Assembly: GCF_036322805.1 (NCBI RefSeq)
Contig: NZ_AP027272.1
Coordinates: 558,001 to 622,000, forward strand
Direction: 5' to 3'
DNA: 64,000 bases
Source: Planctobacterium marinum
Lineage (GTDB): Bacteria; Pseudomonadota; Gammaproteobacteria; Enterobacterales; Alteromonadaceae
Shown: piece by piece, positions 19,888-27,055 of the stretch
Layout: each line of letters begins with the position of its first letter
Numbering within the stretch: the first letter of the stretch is position 1
Translations under genes and position numbers: made by a program
The notes under the pieces: model-generated
The model's database searches: none
Told to the model about the DNA's origin: nothing
The model's input: the letters and a program-made list of their open reading frames with translations, nothing else

Positions 19888-20238
19888 TTAGTCCTGATAA
19901 AATAACGGGCGCACTTCTACCGTGCCATATTCGGCACTGGGGATCATGGCTGCTACCTCTGTGGCGTGATCCAGGTCGCGACAATCCACCAGGAAAAATC
20001 CGCCAAGTTGTTCCTTGGTCTCTGCAAACGGCCCATCGGAGATCAGCGTTTCCCCGTTGCGCACTTGCACACTGGTGGCGGTCTCGACGGGGGCCAGCCT
20101 GCGTCCATCAAGATACACTCCTTGTTTTTGCAGATCTTCAGCGACGGCGATATAGCGGCTAACCAAGGCGTCATCCCAGCCTTGTGGTTGCGCCTGCTCC
20201 CAAGTTTCGTTGGCATAAATCATTAGCAAGTATTTCAT
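19888..20238 (-). CDS. YCII-related DGPF-domain protein
   Basis: This 116-residue protein has the YCII-like fold with the signature SDGPFAETKEQLGGFFLVDC near the middle and the usual start MKYLLMIYANE. DGPF proteins are the conserved partners of ECF42 sigma factors, are often targets of them, and are proposed to take part in stress or secondary metabolite responses. Its stop sits one base from the sigma GTG start, so translation is probably coupled. The biochemical role is not established. Confidence 0.9.
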   Translation of the reverse strand: MKYLLMIYANETWEQAQPQGWDDALVSRYIAVAEDLQKQGVYLDGRRLAPVETATSVQVRNGETLISDGPFAETKEQLGGFFLVDCRDLDHATEVAAMIPSAEYGTVEVRPLFYQD

Positions 20239-20250
20239 TTATTGCATTCC

Positions 20251-20628
20251 CTATTGTTCTAGATACTGTATAGCAGAAAGTGGCGCGCCTTGCGGATCTT
20301 GAAATACGATAAATTTACCTACGCCTGGTATGTCAGTTGGAGGCGTAAGTAGCTTACCGCCTAAGGCTTCCACCTGCTCTGCCGTCGCCTGAATATCGTT
20401 TACCGTCACATACTGACCCCAACCCGGTGCTATTATTTGATGGGGCTTTGCCATGATACCGGCAATCTTTTCGCCATCTTGAGAGGCGACATAATAGTTA
20501 TCGCCGCCCATATCCATGACATCAAATTGCCAGCCAAATAAGCCACTGTAAAATTCGGTAGCTTGCTCGGGAGAGGTGGTCATTAATTCTGACCAGGAAA
20601 AGTGGTTAGGTTGAAATGAATTGCTCAT
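20251..20628 (-). CDS. VOC-family (glyoxalase/bleomycin-resistance-like) protein
   Basis: This 125-residue protein has a vicinal-oxygen-chelate fold with two repeats (FSWSELMTTSPEQATEFYSGLFGWQ and WGQYVTVNDIQATAEQVEALGG) and the end segment FIVFQDPQGAPLSAIQ. Proteins like this often accompany DGPF/ECF42 genes. It is 12 bases upstream of the DGPF gene and is first in the operon. Metal ligands cannot be assigned with confidence, and the substrate is unknown. Confidence 0.88.
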   Translation of the reverse strand: MSNSFQPNHFSWSELMTTSPEQATEFYSGLFGWQFDVMDMGGDNYYVASQDGEKIAGIMAKPHQIIAPGWGQYVTVNDIQATAEQVEALGGKLLTPPTDIPGVGKFIVFQDPQGAPLSAIQYLEQ

Positions 20629-20715
20629 CAGGTATCTCCAGTTTAGTGCAAAGTTTCAATACACTGACGAACCGGTTGAGCTAATTTCGACACTCGAATT
20701 AAAAAAATCCGATAT

Positions 20716-21354
20716 TTATTGCAGCACGACTATGCTGTGCCCTTCAAAGGTGACCAATCCTTGCTCTTCGAGACTTTTGAGTACTTTACCCACCATTTCT
20801 CGCGTACAGCCGACGTGCCGGCTGAGTTCCTGGCGCGTAATCTTGAGCATAATGCCATCGGGATGGGTAATGGCATCCGGTTGGTTGATTAAATCCAGCA
20901 GGCATCCAGCAACTCGACCTGTGACATCCAAAAAGGCCAGATCTGTGACTTTTTTGGAGGTTTTGCGTAAACGGGCCGTTAGTTGCTTGGAAATCGCCAT
21001 GAGAATATCGGGGCGGCTACGGGCCAGTATTTCAAATTTGTCGTAGGCAATTTCAGCGATCTGACACACGGTACGGGTTCTAATTGTGGCACTGCGTTCG
21101 GACTTGTCGTCAAACAACCCCATCTCACCAAAGAAAGAGCCTTGGTTCAGGTATGCCAATACAATATCTTTATCGTCCTCATGCTGACGAATAACCGATA
21201 CGGAGCCCTTAAGCAAAAAATACAGCTTTTGAGTGTGTTCACCCTGGCGCACAATCACCGAGTGGCGGCGATATTCTTTGACTGTACAGTGTGTTAAAAA
21301 ATTATCCAGAAATTCCACGTCTTTTACATCATATTGGTTATTTAAATCAGACAC
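20716..21354 (-). CDS. crp: cAMP receptor protein (CRP)
   Basis: This 212-residue global regulator of carbon and energy metabolism aligns closely with Escherichia coli CRP. It has the cyclic-nucleotide-binding beta roll (LKGSVSVIRQ, then GSFFGEMGLFDDKSERSATIR, which holds the cAMP phosphate-binding Glu-Arg-Ser/Thr residues). The dimer helix and the helix-turn-helix LSRHVGCTREMVGKVLKSLEE follow, along with the highly diagnostic block AFLDVTGRVAG and QPDAITHPDGI. The start is a GTG at 21354. A CRP-like site lies about 240 bases upstream, suggesting autoregulation. Confidence 0.95.
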   Translation of the reverse strand: MSDLNNQYDVKDVEFLDNFLTHCTVKEYRRHSVIVRQGEHTQKLYFLLKGSVSVIRQHEDDKDIVLAYLNQGSFFGEMGLFDDKSERSATIRTRTVCQIAEIAYDKFEILARSRPDILMAISKQLTARLRKTSKKVTDLAFLDVTGRVAGCLLDLINQPDAITHPDGIMLKITRQELSRHVGCTREMVGKVLKSLEEQGLVTFEGHSIVVLQ

Positions 21355-21591
21355 TTAAGCAATCCCGTAAGTTAAAGTTTGGGCACAATAAGTTGTCACT
21401 CGAGTGCATCTTGCCACCCGATCTTGCGCGATACCTATTCAACAGTATGGCGTAAAACCCGGATTTTGCCTGAGAACTTCCGGCAATAGCCTGCTGCAAA
21501 CACAGTTATCGCATTAGATAACTCTGTATAGCCCATCATACCCATGTGTTTTGTTTATCGGCAATGGAAAATCAGGCAGAACAGACAGGAT

Positions 21592-21607
21592 TGTGGCTTA
21601 GTTCACA
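21592..21607. promoter_or_regulatory. Candidate CRP-binding site upstream of crp
   Basis: TGTGG-CTTAGT-TCACA matches the consensus TGTGA-N6-TCACA with one mismatch. It lies in the 271-base spacer between crp and the YgjP-like gene, about 240 bases before the crp start. Since crp genes are commonly autoregulated, this site is a natural candidate. The rest of the spacer shows nothing else I can name. Confidence 0.5.
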
Positions 21608-21649
21608 TTAATCAGATATTTCAGGTAATAAACTTGTTGTAGATTTTCG

Positions 21650-22378
21650 CTAAGGAAACGTTCGGTTTTTTAGTTTCAGGTCTGCATCTCGCCAGTTTGG
21701 CAAGAAGCTATCCATTAACTGATAAAAGCGCTTATTGTGGGAGGCTTCCAAAAGGTGAGTTAATTCGTGAACCAGCACCATTTCAGTACACTCTTTGGGG
21801 TAATGAGCCAATTTTAAACTAAGCCAGATACGTCGCTTGGTGACATTGCAACTGCCCCACTTGGTTTTCATATTCTTTACATTCCAGAAAGCCACCTCAA
21901 CATTCATTGTTGTTTGCCATTGGGGTAGTAAGGTCTGTATGAGGTGCTTTAACTCATCGCGCCAAATTTGTTGCTGCAATAGATTTGCAGCATCAAGGTT
22001 TTCGGGGAGTCGAGGCAAGTAGACTTTCGATCCGCTGTGGCAGGTTTCATATTTTCGCTTCGCTGGCGGTATTGCTTCAAAGGCGTAGTACTGCCCCCAT
22101 AAATGCATACCCTGTGTAGGGCTTGTGGCAGTAATTTGTTGCCGGATGCTTGCCAGTCGTTGCTGCTGTTGCGTAATCCAGTTGAGTCTTTGATTCAAAA
22201 ATTCAGTAACTTGTGCATCCGTTACCTGATAGGGGCAGCTGACCATGAGTTGCCCGTCTTGCTGCACTTTCAGGCGAACAGATTGCATTGTTTTGCGCGT
22301 AACCTGGATACACTGTTCTTGCCAGAGGAGCTGAGTTTTTTGGTGATTTTTTGCCTTTTGAAAGCGAAAAAGAGGCAT
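21650..22378 (-). CDS. YgjP-like M48-family metallopeptidase (DUF45)
   Basis: This 242-residue protein has the zinc-metallopeptidase motif HELTHLLEASHNKRFYQLM near the C-terminus, with two His and a Glu in HExxH and a third ligand region after it. The WGSCNVTKRRIWLSLKLAHYP segment before it is typical of the YgjP/WLM group. The N-terminal MQSVRLKVQQDGQLMVSCP region is also typical. A TTG at 22399 is in frame, but the ATG at 22378 is a more ordinary start. No signal peptide is seen. It lies downstream of, and probably in an operon with, the 160-residue hypothetical gene. Confidence 0.82.
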   Translation of the reverse strand: MPLFRFQKAKNHQKTQLLWQEQCIQVTRKTMQSVRLKVQQDGQLMVSCPYQVTDAQVTEFLNQRLNWITQQQQRLASIRQQITATSPTQGMHLWGQYYAFEAIPPAKRKYETCHSGSKVYLPRLPENLDAANLLQQQIWRDELKHLIQTLLPQWQTTMNVEVAFWNVKNMKTKWGSCNVTKRRIWLSLKLAHYPKECTEMVLVHELTHLLEASHNKRFYQLMDSFLPNWRDADLKLKNRTFP

Positions 22379-22432
22379 CAGGAGCAAGAGGTGCAGCAAG
22401 CAGCGCCAGCAATCTGGCGCTGTTTGTGGTAT

Positions 22433-22915
22433 TTATGCAGCAGATTGGCTTTGATGGCCAATTTCTACCACCAGGGTATCGGATTTCGAGCGAATTGCTG
22501 CGACAACGTCGGCAATAGGGACAATTTGGTTGATCTCACCCGGTGCGATTTGGCGGGTATATTTAGCCCAGTCGTCATCAGTAATGGGGTTACAACCTTT
22601 CGCAAACGCGATAGCACCGCGTCTGAATGGCGTTAATTCGTTTTTCAGGTTGTTACAGATATAAAGCCCCTTGTCGTTTTTCATGATCAGCGCTCTAGGG
22701 ATTTTACTGGTGATAATACGGCTGGTATCAGGTCGGAATTTTTCTTCCGCTGCTTCCGCTTGAGCCCGGGTACGTCCATATTCATCCAGAATAATGCCAT
22801 CCGGATACAGGCTTTCCATAAAAATGTGCTCGAAGGTTGGGTATAACACCACATCTCCCTGAAGCTCACGCATCAGGTTGTTGATATCAGATAAATTAAA
22901 GACAGCTGCCGCCAT
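22433..22915 (-). CDS. Hypothetical protein, 160 residues
   Basis: I do not recognise this soluble protein. It opens MAAAVFNLSDINNLMRELQG and contains YPTFEHIFMESLYPDGIILDEYGRT in pieces that look globular. A short repeated-hydrophobic C-terminus precedes a Ser/Gln tail. The ATG at 22915 has AGGA about 11 bases upstream; a longer frame to 22963 exists. It is 54 bases upstream of the YgjP-like gene on the same strand. Confidence 0.65.
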   Translation of the reverse strand: MAAAVFNLSDINNLMRELQGDVVLYPTFEHIFMESLYPDGIILDEYGRTRAQAEAAEEKFRPDTSRIITSKIPRALIMKNDKGLYICNNLKNELTPFRRGAIAFAKGCNPITDDDWAKYTRQIAPGEINQIVPIADVVAAIRSKSDTLVVEIGHQSQSAA

Positions 22916-23283
22916 TGCAACACTATTCCTGTATAAAACTGCTAAATCAGGTTCAGAATTCAAAACTTTTGTTTTGTCATCTGAGCGTCATAATTTGGAT
23001 CGCAGATTGTAGCGAATTGCGCCTGAAAATCACGCAATTTTTATAGAAAATATTTATCTTTTTACATGCTTTTTTATGTGCATATTTTGTTTTTGAAACA
23101 AATGTTAAGTGGGTTTAATATTTACCCGTGAAATTGTGTTGGCAGGTTTCCCTCGAGATATCAGATTTTTACCTGCTAATATTGGATAGTTTGATTTAGA
23201 TTAAGCTTCGTAAACGACCTTACTGATATCTTGCAGCCTCTGTTTTCTCGTTTTTCAGATGGCGTTTTAAAAAGGTGGATGCG
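22916..23283. other. Spacer between divergent genes and hemN
   Basis: This AT-rich stretch of about 370 bases separates the divergent hypothetical gene and hemN. It holds the FNR-like box at 23191 and presumably both promoters. I see no further gene or RNA in it. Confidence 0.6.
23191..23204. promoter_or_regulatory. FNR/Anr-type box upstream of hemN
   Basis: TTGAT-TTAG-ATTAA matches the FNR consensus TTGAT-N4-ATCAA with one mismatch. It lies 80 bases before the hemN ATG. Oxygen-independent coproporphyrinogen oxidase genes are known FNR/Anr targets in several gammaproteobacteria, which makes a functional site plausible. Confidence 0.6.
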
Positions 23284-24660
23284 ATGCAAGGTCAACACGA
23301 AGGACTATTTAACCAGTCAATGCTCGATAAATATGGTATGTCCGGGCCTCGTTACACTTCTTATCCCACCGCATTGGAATTTAACACTGAGTTCACTGAC
23401 AGAGAGTTTCGCAAGGCGGCATTGCTGGCGGCCAATCCTGAACTGGCTATCTATATCCATGTGCCTTTCTGCCATAGCCTTTGTTATTACTGTGGTTGTA
23501 ACAAAATCATCACTCGGAATCGGGACAAGATTGCGCAATATGTAGATTATTTGAAAAAAGAAATAATCTTGCGCTCAGAATTGTTTAAAAATCATCATGT
23601 AATACAGATTCATTTTGGTGGTGGTACGCCGGGAATGCTGTCTTTGGAGGAAGTTAAAGACATTCTGTCGACAATTAAAAGCCATTATAAACTGGATGAG
23701 TTACCAGAAATTAGTCTGGAGATTGACCCTCGGGAAACCACTGTTGAATACATCAGTGGATTGGCGTTTCTGGGGGTAAATAGAATCAGTATGGGGGTGC
23801 AGGATACCGACAAGCAGGTGCAAATTGCCATCAATCGGATTCAACCTACAGAGCTGGTGTCCCGTTTAAGCGCGGGCGCAAAAACAGCCGGTATCAAGTC
23901 CATTAACCTGGATCTGGTGTATGGCTTGCCATTGCAAACCTCGCCAGGTTTTGAGCAAACCATCGAGGATGTATTAAACATTAATCCCGATAGAATTTCC
24001 TTATTTAACTATGCTCATATGCCGCAGAAATTTGCAGCGCAGCGCAAAATTAAAGACAGCTGGTTGCCCGGTCCGGAAGACAAGTTAAAGCTGATGCGTC
24101 TTGCCATTGAGCGCTTCACTGAGGCCGGATACCGGATGATTGGCATCGATCATTTTGCTAAGCCCGATGATGAGCTGGCCATTGCCCTTGATGAGAAGCG
24201 TCTTGGACGTAATTTTCAAGGCTATACCACTTTGCAATATACTGATTTAGTGGGTTTTGGCGTTAGTGCCATTAGCTCTGTCTGTAATGTTTATAGCCAA
24301 AACAGCAAAAATCCCGTGGACTATTATCAAATGCTGGATGAACAACAGCACGCGATTGAGCGAGGCTTGGTAAAGTCTGAGGAAGATCAGCTGCGAGGGT
24401 ATATTATTACCCATTTGATGACTAATTTGCGCCTCGATGTTGAAGATGTGGAAGAGTTATTTGAAGTGAGCTTTGCTGAGCACTTTAAAACGGAACTGGT
24501 CTTGTTAAAGACATTCGAAGAGGACAATCTCATCAAGATGACGGAACAAGCCATTATAGTGAACCCAGATTCGCGCTTATTGCTGCGCAGTATTTGTATG
24601 GTGTTTGATCAATACATGGCAAAACACAAAGCCGCCCAGCGATTTTCCAAAGTAGTCTAA
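23284..24660 (+). CDS. hemN: Oxygen-independent coproporphyrinogen III oxidase
   Basis: This radical-SAM enzyme of haem synthesis decarboxylates coproporphyrinogen III to protoporphyrinogen IX without oxygen. The 458-residue product has the [4Fe-4S] cysteines in HVPFCHSLCYYCGC, the GGGTP motif in HFGGGTPGML and the classic start GPRYTSYPTALEF. It matches E. coli HemN along its length. The ATG at 23284 has AAAGGTGG 5 bases upstream; a GTG at 23275 lies inside that ribosome site. An FNR-like box upstream suggests anaerobic induction. Confidence 0.96.
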   Translation: MQGQHEGLFNQSMLDKYGMSGPRYTSYPTALEFNTEFTDREFRKAALLAANPELAIYIHVPFCHSLCYYCGCNKIITRNRDKIAQYVDYLKKEIILRSELFKNHHVIQIHFGGGTPGMLSLEEVKDILSTIKSHYKLDELPEISLEIDPRETTVEYISGLAFLGVNRISMGVQDTDKQVQIAINRIQPTELVSRLSAGAKTAGIKSINLDLVYGLPLQTSPGFEQTIEDVLNINPDRISLFNYAHMPQKFAAQRKIKDSWLPGPEDKLKLMRLAIERFTEAGYRMIGIDHFAKPDDELAIALDEKRLGRNFQGYTTLQYTDLVGFGVSAISSVCNVYSQNSKNPVDYYQMLDEQQHAIERGLVKSEEDQLRGYIITHLMTNLRLDVEDVEELFEVSFAEHFKTELVLLKTFEEDNLIKMTEQAIIVNPDSRLLLRSICMVFDQYMAKHKAAQRFSKVV

Positions 24661-24776
24661 TTGGTACAACTACCGCAGGGCAACGTTTCAGTGCTGTAAC
24701 ACCCTGAAACATTATTGATTCTGTGGAGGGCAGTTAGCCGTTGACATTGTTTGGCGGCTGCAAGACTATGGAAAAC

Positions 24777-24830
24777 ATGACTACTATTGAATCGTTACCG
24801 ATAGCTCGAATTATCATCATCATTCCTTAG
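24777..24830 (+). CDS. Ile-rich leader peptide of an attenuator
   Basis: This 17-codon ORF encodes MTTIESLPIARIIIIIP and stops at TAG. Seven codons are Ile, five of them in tandem (24810-24824, ATT ATC ATC ATC ATT), and two are Thr. The ATG at 24777 has a GGA about 4 bases upstream; an in-frame ATG at 24768 could add three residues. Its position just before mutually exclusive hairpins and a terminator matches the leader peptides of the ilv and thr operons, where ribosome stalling at the control codons decides transcription. The peptide itself would have no other role. Confidence 0.75.
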   Translation: MTTIESLPIARIIIIIP

Positions 24831-24887
24831 GAATGGTGGGATTTGTGCTGTCTAACATATCAAACCCGCCTTGAAGGCGGGTTTTTT
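24817..24887 (+). promoter_or_regulatory. Ribosome-mediated transcription attenuator (Ile control codons)
   Basis: Three mutually exclusive helices can be drawn. The pause hairpin 1:2 pairs 24818-24826 with 24830-24838 (9 pairs, loop TTA) and overlaps the Ile codons. The antiterminator 2:3 pairs 24835-24845 with 24861-24870 (10 pairs, one bulged A). The terminator 3:4 pairs 24863-24870 with 24876-24883 and is followed by a T tract. A ribosome stalled at the Ile codons would cover strand 1, free strand 2 and block the terminator. A candidate promoter (TTGACA at 24741, GACTAT at 24764, spacing 17) would start very near the leader ATG. The downstream gene is a nucleotide kinase, which is unexpected. 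Confidence 0.75.
24863..24887 (+). terminator. Intrinsic terminator of the attenuator
   Basis: The stem AACCCGCC / GGCGGGTT has loop TTGAA and six T residues follow directly. This is strand 3:4 of the attenuator and lies 33 bases before the kinase start, so read-through is needed for kinase expression from any upstream promoter. Confidence 0.85.
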
Positions 24888-24920
24888 GTTTCCGCTTTTG
24901 GGCAACATGGAGGAAGCAAG

Positions 24921-25445
24921 ATGAAAAAAATCGCCATCATTGGTAAACCTGCAAGCGGTAAATCCACCCTCAGCAAAAAGTTAGCTGCGGCTACGGGGAT
25001 CAAGTTACACGCCTTGGATTCAATTTTGTATCAGGCCAATGGTGCGGAAATTGAACGCGCCGACTATGAGGCGATTCATCAAGATATCATTGCTGCGCGA
25101 GAGTGGATCATCGAGGGATTTGGGCCTATGAATTCCTTGCACTCCTTTAACAAACGATTAGAAGCTGCCGATACAGTAATTTATATTGATTTACCTTACA
25201 CAACGACTTATTGGCTGGTGACAAAACGCTTTTTGAAAGGATTGTTTAAAAAACCAGAAGGTTGGCCCGAAGGGAGCTCGATTTGGCATGGGACTTTACA
25301 AAGCTACAAGGTGTTAAAGCTTTGCCCCAAATTCTGGAATGCACAATTTTTGCAAAGGCTGGAAACGCTAACCAGCGACAAAACATTGCATGTCATCCGG
25401 TCCGTGGCACAGTTGGATAACTTTGTGGCAACTCACGTTAAATAA
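24921..25445 (+). CDS. P-loop nucleotide kinase (topology-modulation/FlaR-like)
   Basis: This 174-residue cytoplasmic kinase-like protein has a Walker A loop at the N-terminus (IGKPASGKSTLSKKLA, residues about 5-20). Adenylate-kinase-like elements follow (LHALDSILYQ, WIIEGFGPMNSL, VIYIDLPYTTTYWLVTKRFLK). The group is often labelled topology modulation protein; its substrate is not established. GGAGGAAG precedes the ATG at 24921. An in-frame start at 24843 would place coding sequence through the terminator and is rejected. It is the only gene behind the Ile-type attenuator and is followed by a convergent sugar-porter gene. Confidence 0.85.
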   Translation: MKKIAIIGKPASGKSTLSKKLAAATGIKLHALDSILYQANGAEIERADYEAIHQDIIAAREWIIEGFGPMNSLHSFNKRLEAADTVIYIDLPYTTTYWLVTKRFLKGLFKKPEGWPEGSSIWHGTLQSYKVLKLCPKFWNAQFLQRLETLTSDKTLHVIRSVAQLDNFVATHVK

Positions 25446-25487
25446 AGGACCCCAAAGGGTCCCTCTGTGTGTGGTTGTCAATCGTTA

Positions 25488-26948
25488 TTACATTTCTTCA
25501 AGGCGTCTACCGCGGGTTTCTTTAACGTAGCGATGCACAAAGAATAAGCTGATAAGGGCGCTGGAGGCATACAAGCCATAAGCACCACCCAAGCCGGTTT
25601 GGGTGAGCAGGATGGGGAAGGTCATGGTCACCAGGAAATTAGCCAGCCACTGCGCACTGGCGGCTAATGCCAGTGCCGCGCCGCGAATACGGTTATTAAA
25701 CATTTCCCCCAGTAACACCCAGACCACCGGGCCCCAGCTCATGCCAAAAAATACGATGTAGAGATTTGCCGCCACCAGAGCGAAGGTGCCATTGGCGTCG
25801 GTCAAGGCAAGTTTTCCGGCTTCGTCCAGGCCTGCAGTACTGAACAGGTAGGTAAGAATGGAAAGCATAATGGCCATACCAGTACTACCGATAAGCAACA
25901 GGGGTTTACGGCCGATTTTATCTATCAGCGCAATGGCGATAAAGGTAGAGGCAACATTGGTGACTCCCCCTAAGACATTGATAAACAGTGATTGTGATTC
26001 GTCAAATCCGGCTGCTTGCCATAGCTCCGCACCGTAATAAAACACCACATTAATCCCCACAAATTGCTGGAATACTGACAGGGCGACCCCTACCCAGATA
26101 ATGGGATGAATTTTGCGGCTTCCTTCAATAAACAGGTCCCGCAATGCAGGTTTGTGATCGCTCTTTAGTGAGCGTTTGATTTCATCGATTTGGGCGGTCG
26201 CAACGCCGGGTGCGATGCGTTCGAATACGCCTTTGGCTTTGTTGTCTTCACCTTGCGCCACCAAAAAGCGCGGTGATTCCGGGATCAATAACACACCGAT
26301 AAAAAACAGCGTAGCGGGAATGATCTCCATCCAGAACATCCAGCGCCAGGAATCAATCCCCAACCAACCTGCCTCACTGGCCCCGCCAGTATAAGAGGCA
26401 ATAGTAAAATTACTTAAAAATGCGGCGAATAGCCCCAAAACAATCGCCATCTGTTGCAAAGTGGCTAAGCGACCGCGCAAACTTGCTGGAGCCACTTCAG
26501 AAATATAGGCAGGCGCTAGTACAGAGGCTGCTCCCACGCCCAAGCCGCCCAATAAGCGGTAAAAGATAAATTCCGGAGAACTCTCGGCAATGCCCGAGCC
26601 GAATGCACTGACCGCAAAAATGATCGCGGTAATTATCATTACGGGTTTACGACCGACTTTATCGGCGATGGGACCCGCCAAAAGTGCACCCAGTGCACAG
26701 CCGAGTAAAACCGAGGCTACATTGAATCCGGTGGCCACATCGTTGGCGTTGAACGCTTTTTCCAGAGCACCAACCGTACCGTTGATAACACCTGAGTCAA
26801 AGCCAAATAAGAAGCCACCAATGGCGGCGACCGCAGAAATAAAGATTACGTAAGCAACGGAAACAGCTTGCTCCTCTGCAGCTGCGATTTGTGCAGCCGG
26901 GGCGACACTGTCCTGTGTCGAATTGTTTTTATTATTGTGTTCTGCCAT
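25488..26948 (-). CDS. MFS sugar porter (sugar:H+ symporter)
   Basis: This 486-residue, 12-helix inner-membrane transporter belongs to the sugar porter family. It shows GGFLFGFDSGVINGTVG in helix 1, the ADKVGRKP loop, PESPRFLVAQGE between the halves, QQFVGINVVFYYGAELW in helix 7, and a final ETRGRRLEEM. It resembles XylE/GalP-type proton symporters. An unusually strong inverted repeat sits 47-77 bases upstream of the start. FecR and FecI genes lie upstream on the same strand, separated by that repeat. The exact sugar cannot be read from sequence. Confidence 0.92.
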   Translation of the reverse strand: MAEHNNKNNSTQDSVAPAAQIAAAEEQAVSVAYVIFISAVAAIGGFLFGFDSGVINGTVGALEKAFNANDVATGFNVASVLLGCALGALLAGPIADKVGRKPVMIITAIIFAVSAFGSGIAESSPEFIFYRLLGGLGVGAASVLAPAYISEVAPASLRGRLATLQQMAIVLGLFAAFLSNFTIASYTGGASEAGWLGIDSWRWMFWMEIIPATLFFIGVLLIPESPRFLVAQGEDNKAKGVFERIAPGVATAQIDEIKRSLKSDHKPALRDLFIEGSRKIHPIIWVGVALSVFQQFVGINVVFYYGAELWQAAGFDESQSLFINVLGGVTNVASTFIAIALIDKIGRKPLLLIGSTGMAIMLSILTYLFSTAGLDEAGKLALTDANGTFALVAANLYIVFFGMSWGPVVWVLLGEMFNNRIRGAALALAASAQWLANFLVTMTFPILLTQTGLGGAYGLYASSALISLFFVHRYVKETRGRRLEEM

Positions 26949-26994
26949 GTTTTGGTTCTCGGGTTGATGTCAAGAAAGCGGTTTCTTAAGGACA

Positions 26995-27025
26995 ATAACA
27001 CAGTTTATTAAATAAACTGTGTTAT
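26995..27025. repeat. Perfect 15-base inverted repeat between fecR-like and sugar-porter genes
   Basis: The arms 26995-27009 and 27011-27025 are perfectly complementary around a single central A (left arm ends ACAGTTTATT). As RNA it would form a long hairpin without a T tract. As DNA it would be a 31-base palindrome upstream of the sugar porter. It could stop or process the fecI-fecR transcript, or serve as an operator for a large dimeric regulator. Confidence 0.7.
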
Positions 27026-27055
27026 CTACTGGTGTGACCAGATGCTGTTGCGCCA

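Noticed and set aside
22103-22636. A 177-codon plus-strand ORF across the YgjP-like and hypothetical genes
   Set aside because: It is antisense to two supported genes and spans their junction. It has no family signature.
24685-24710. GTTTCAG / CTGAAAC inverted repeat after hemN as a terminator
   Set aside because: The stem is weak with a large loop and has no T tract directly after it.
24843-24920. Upstream in-frame start of the kinase at 24843
   Set aside because: It would translate through the attenuator terminator. The ATG at 24921 has a GGAGG-type ribosome site and the correct family start.
25447-25462. GGACCC-CAAA-GGGTCC hairpin after the kinase gene as a terminator
   Set aside because: It is a neat 6-base stem but lacks a T tract on either strand, so I do not call it an intrinsic terminator.
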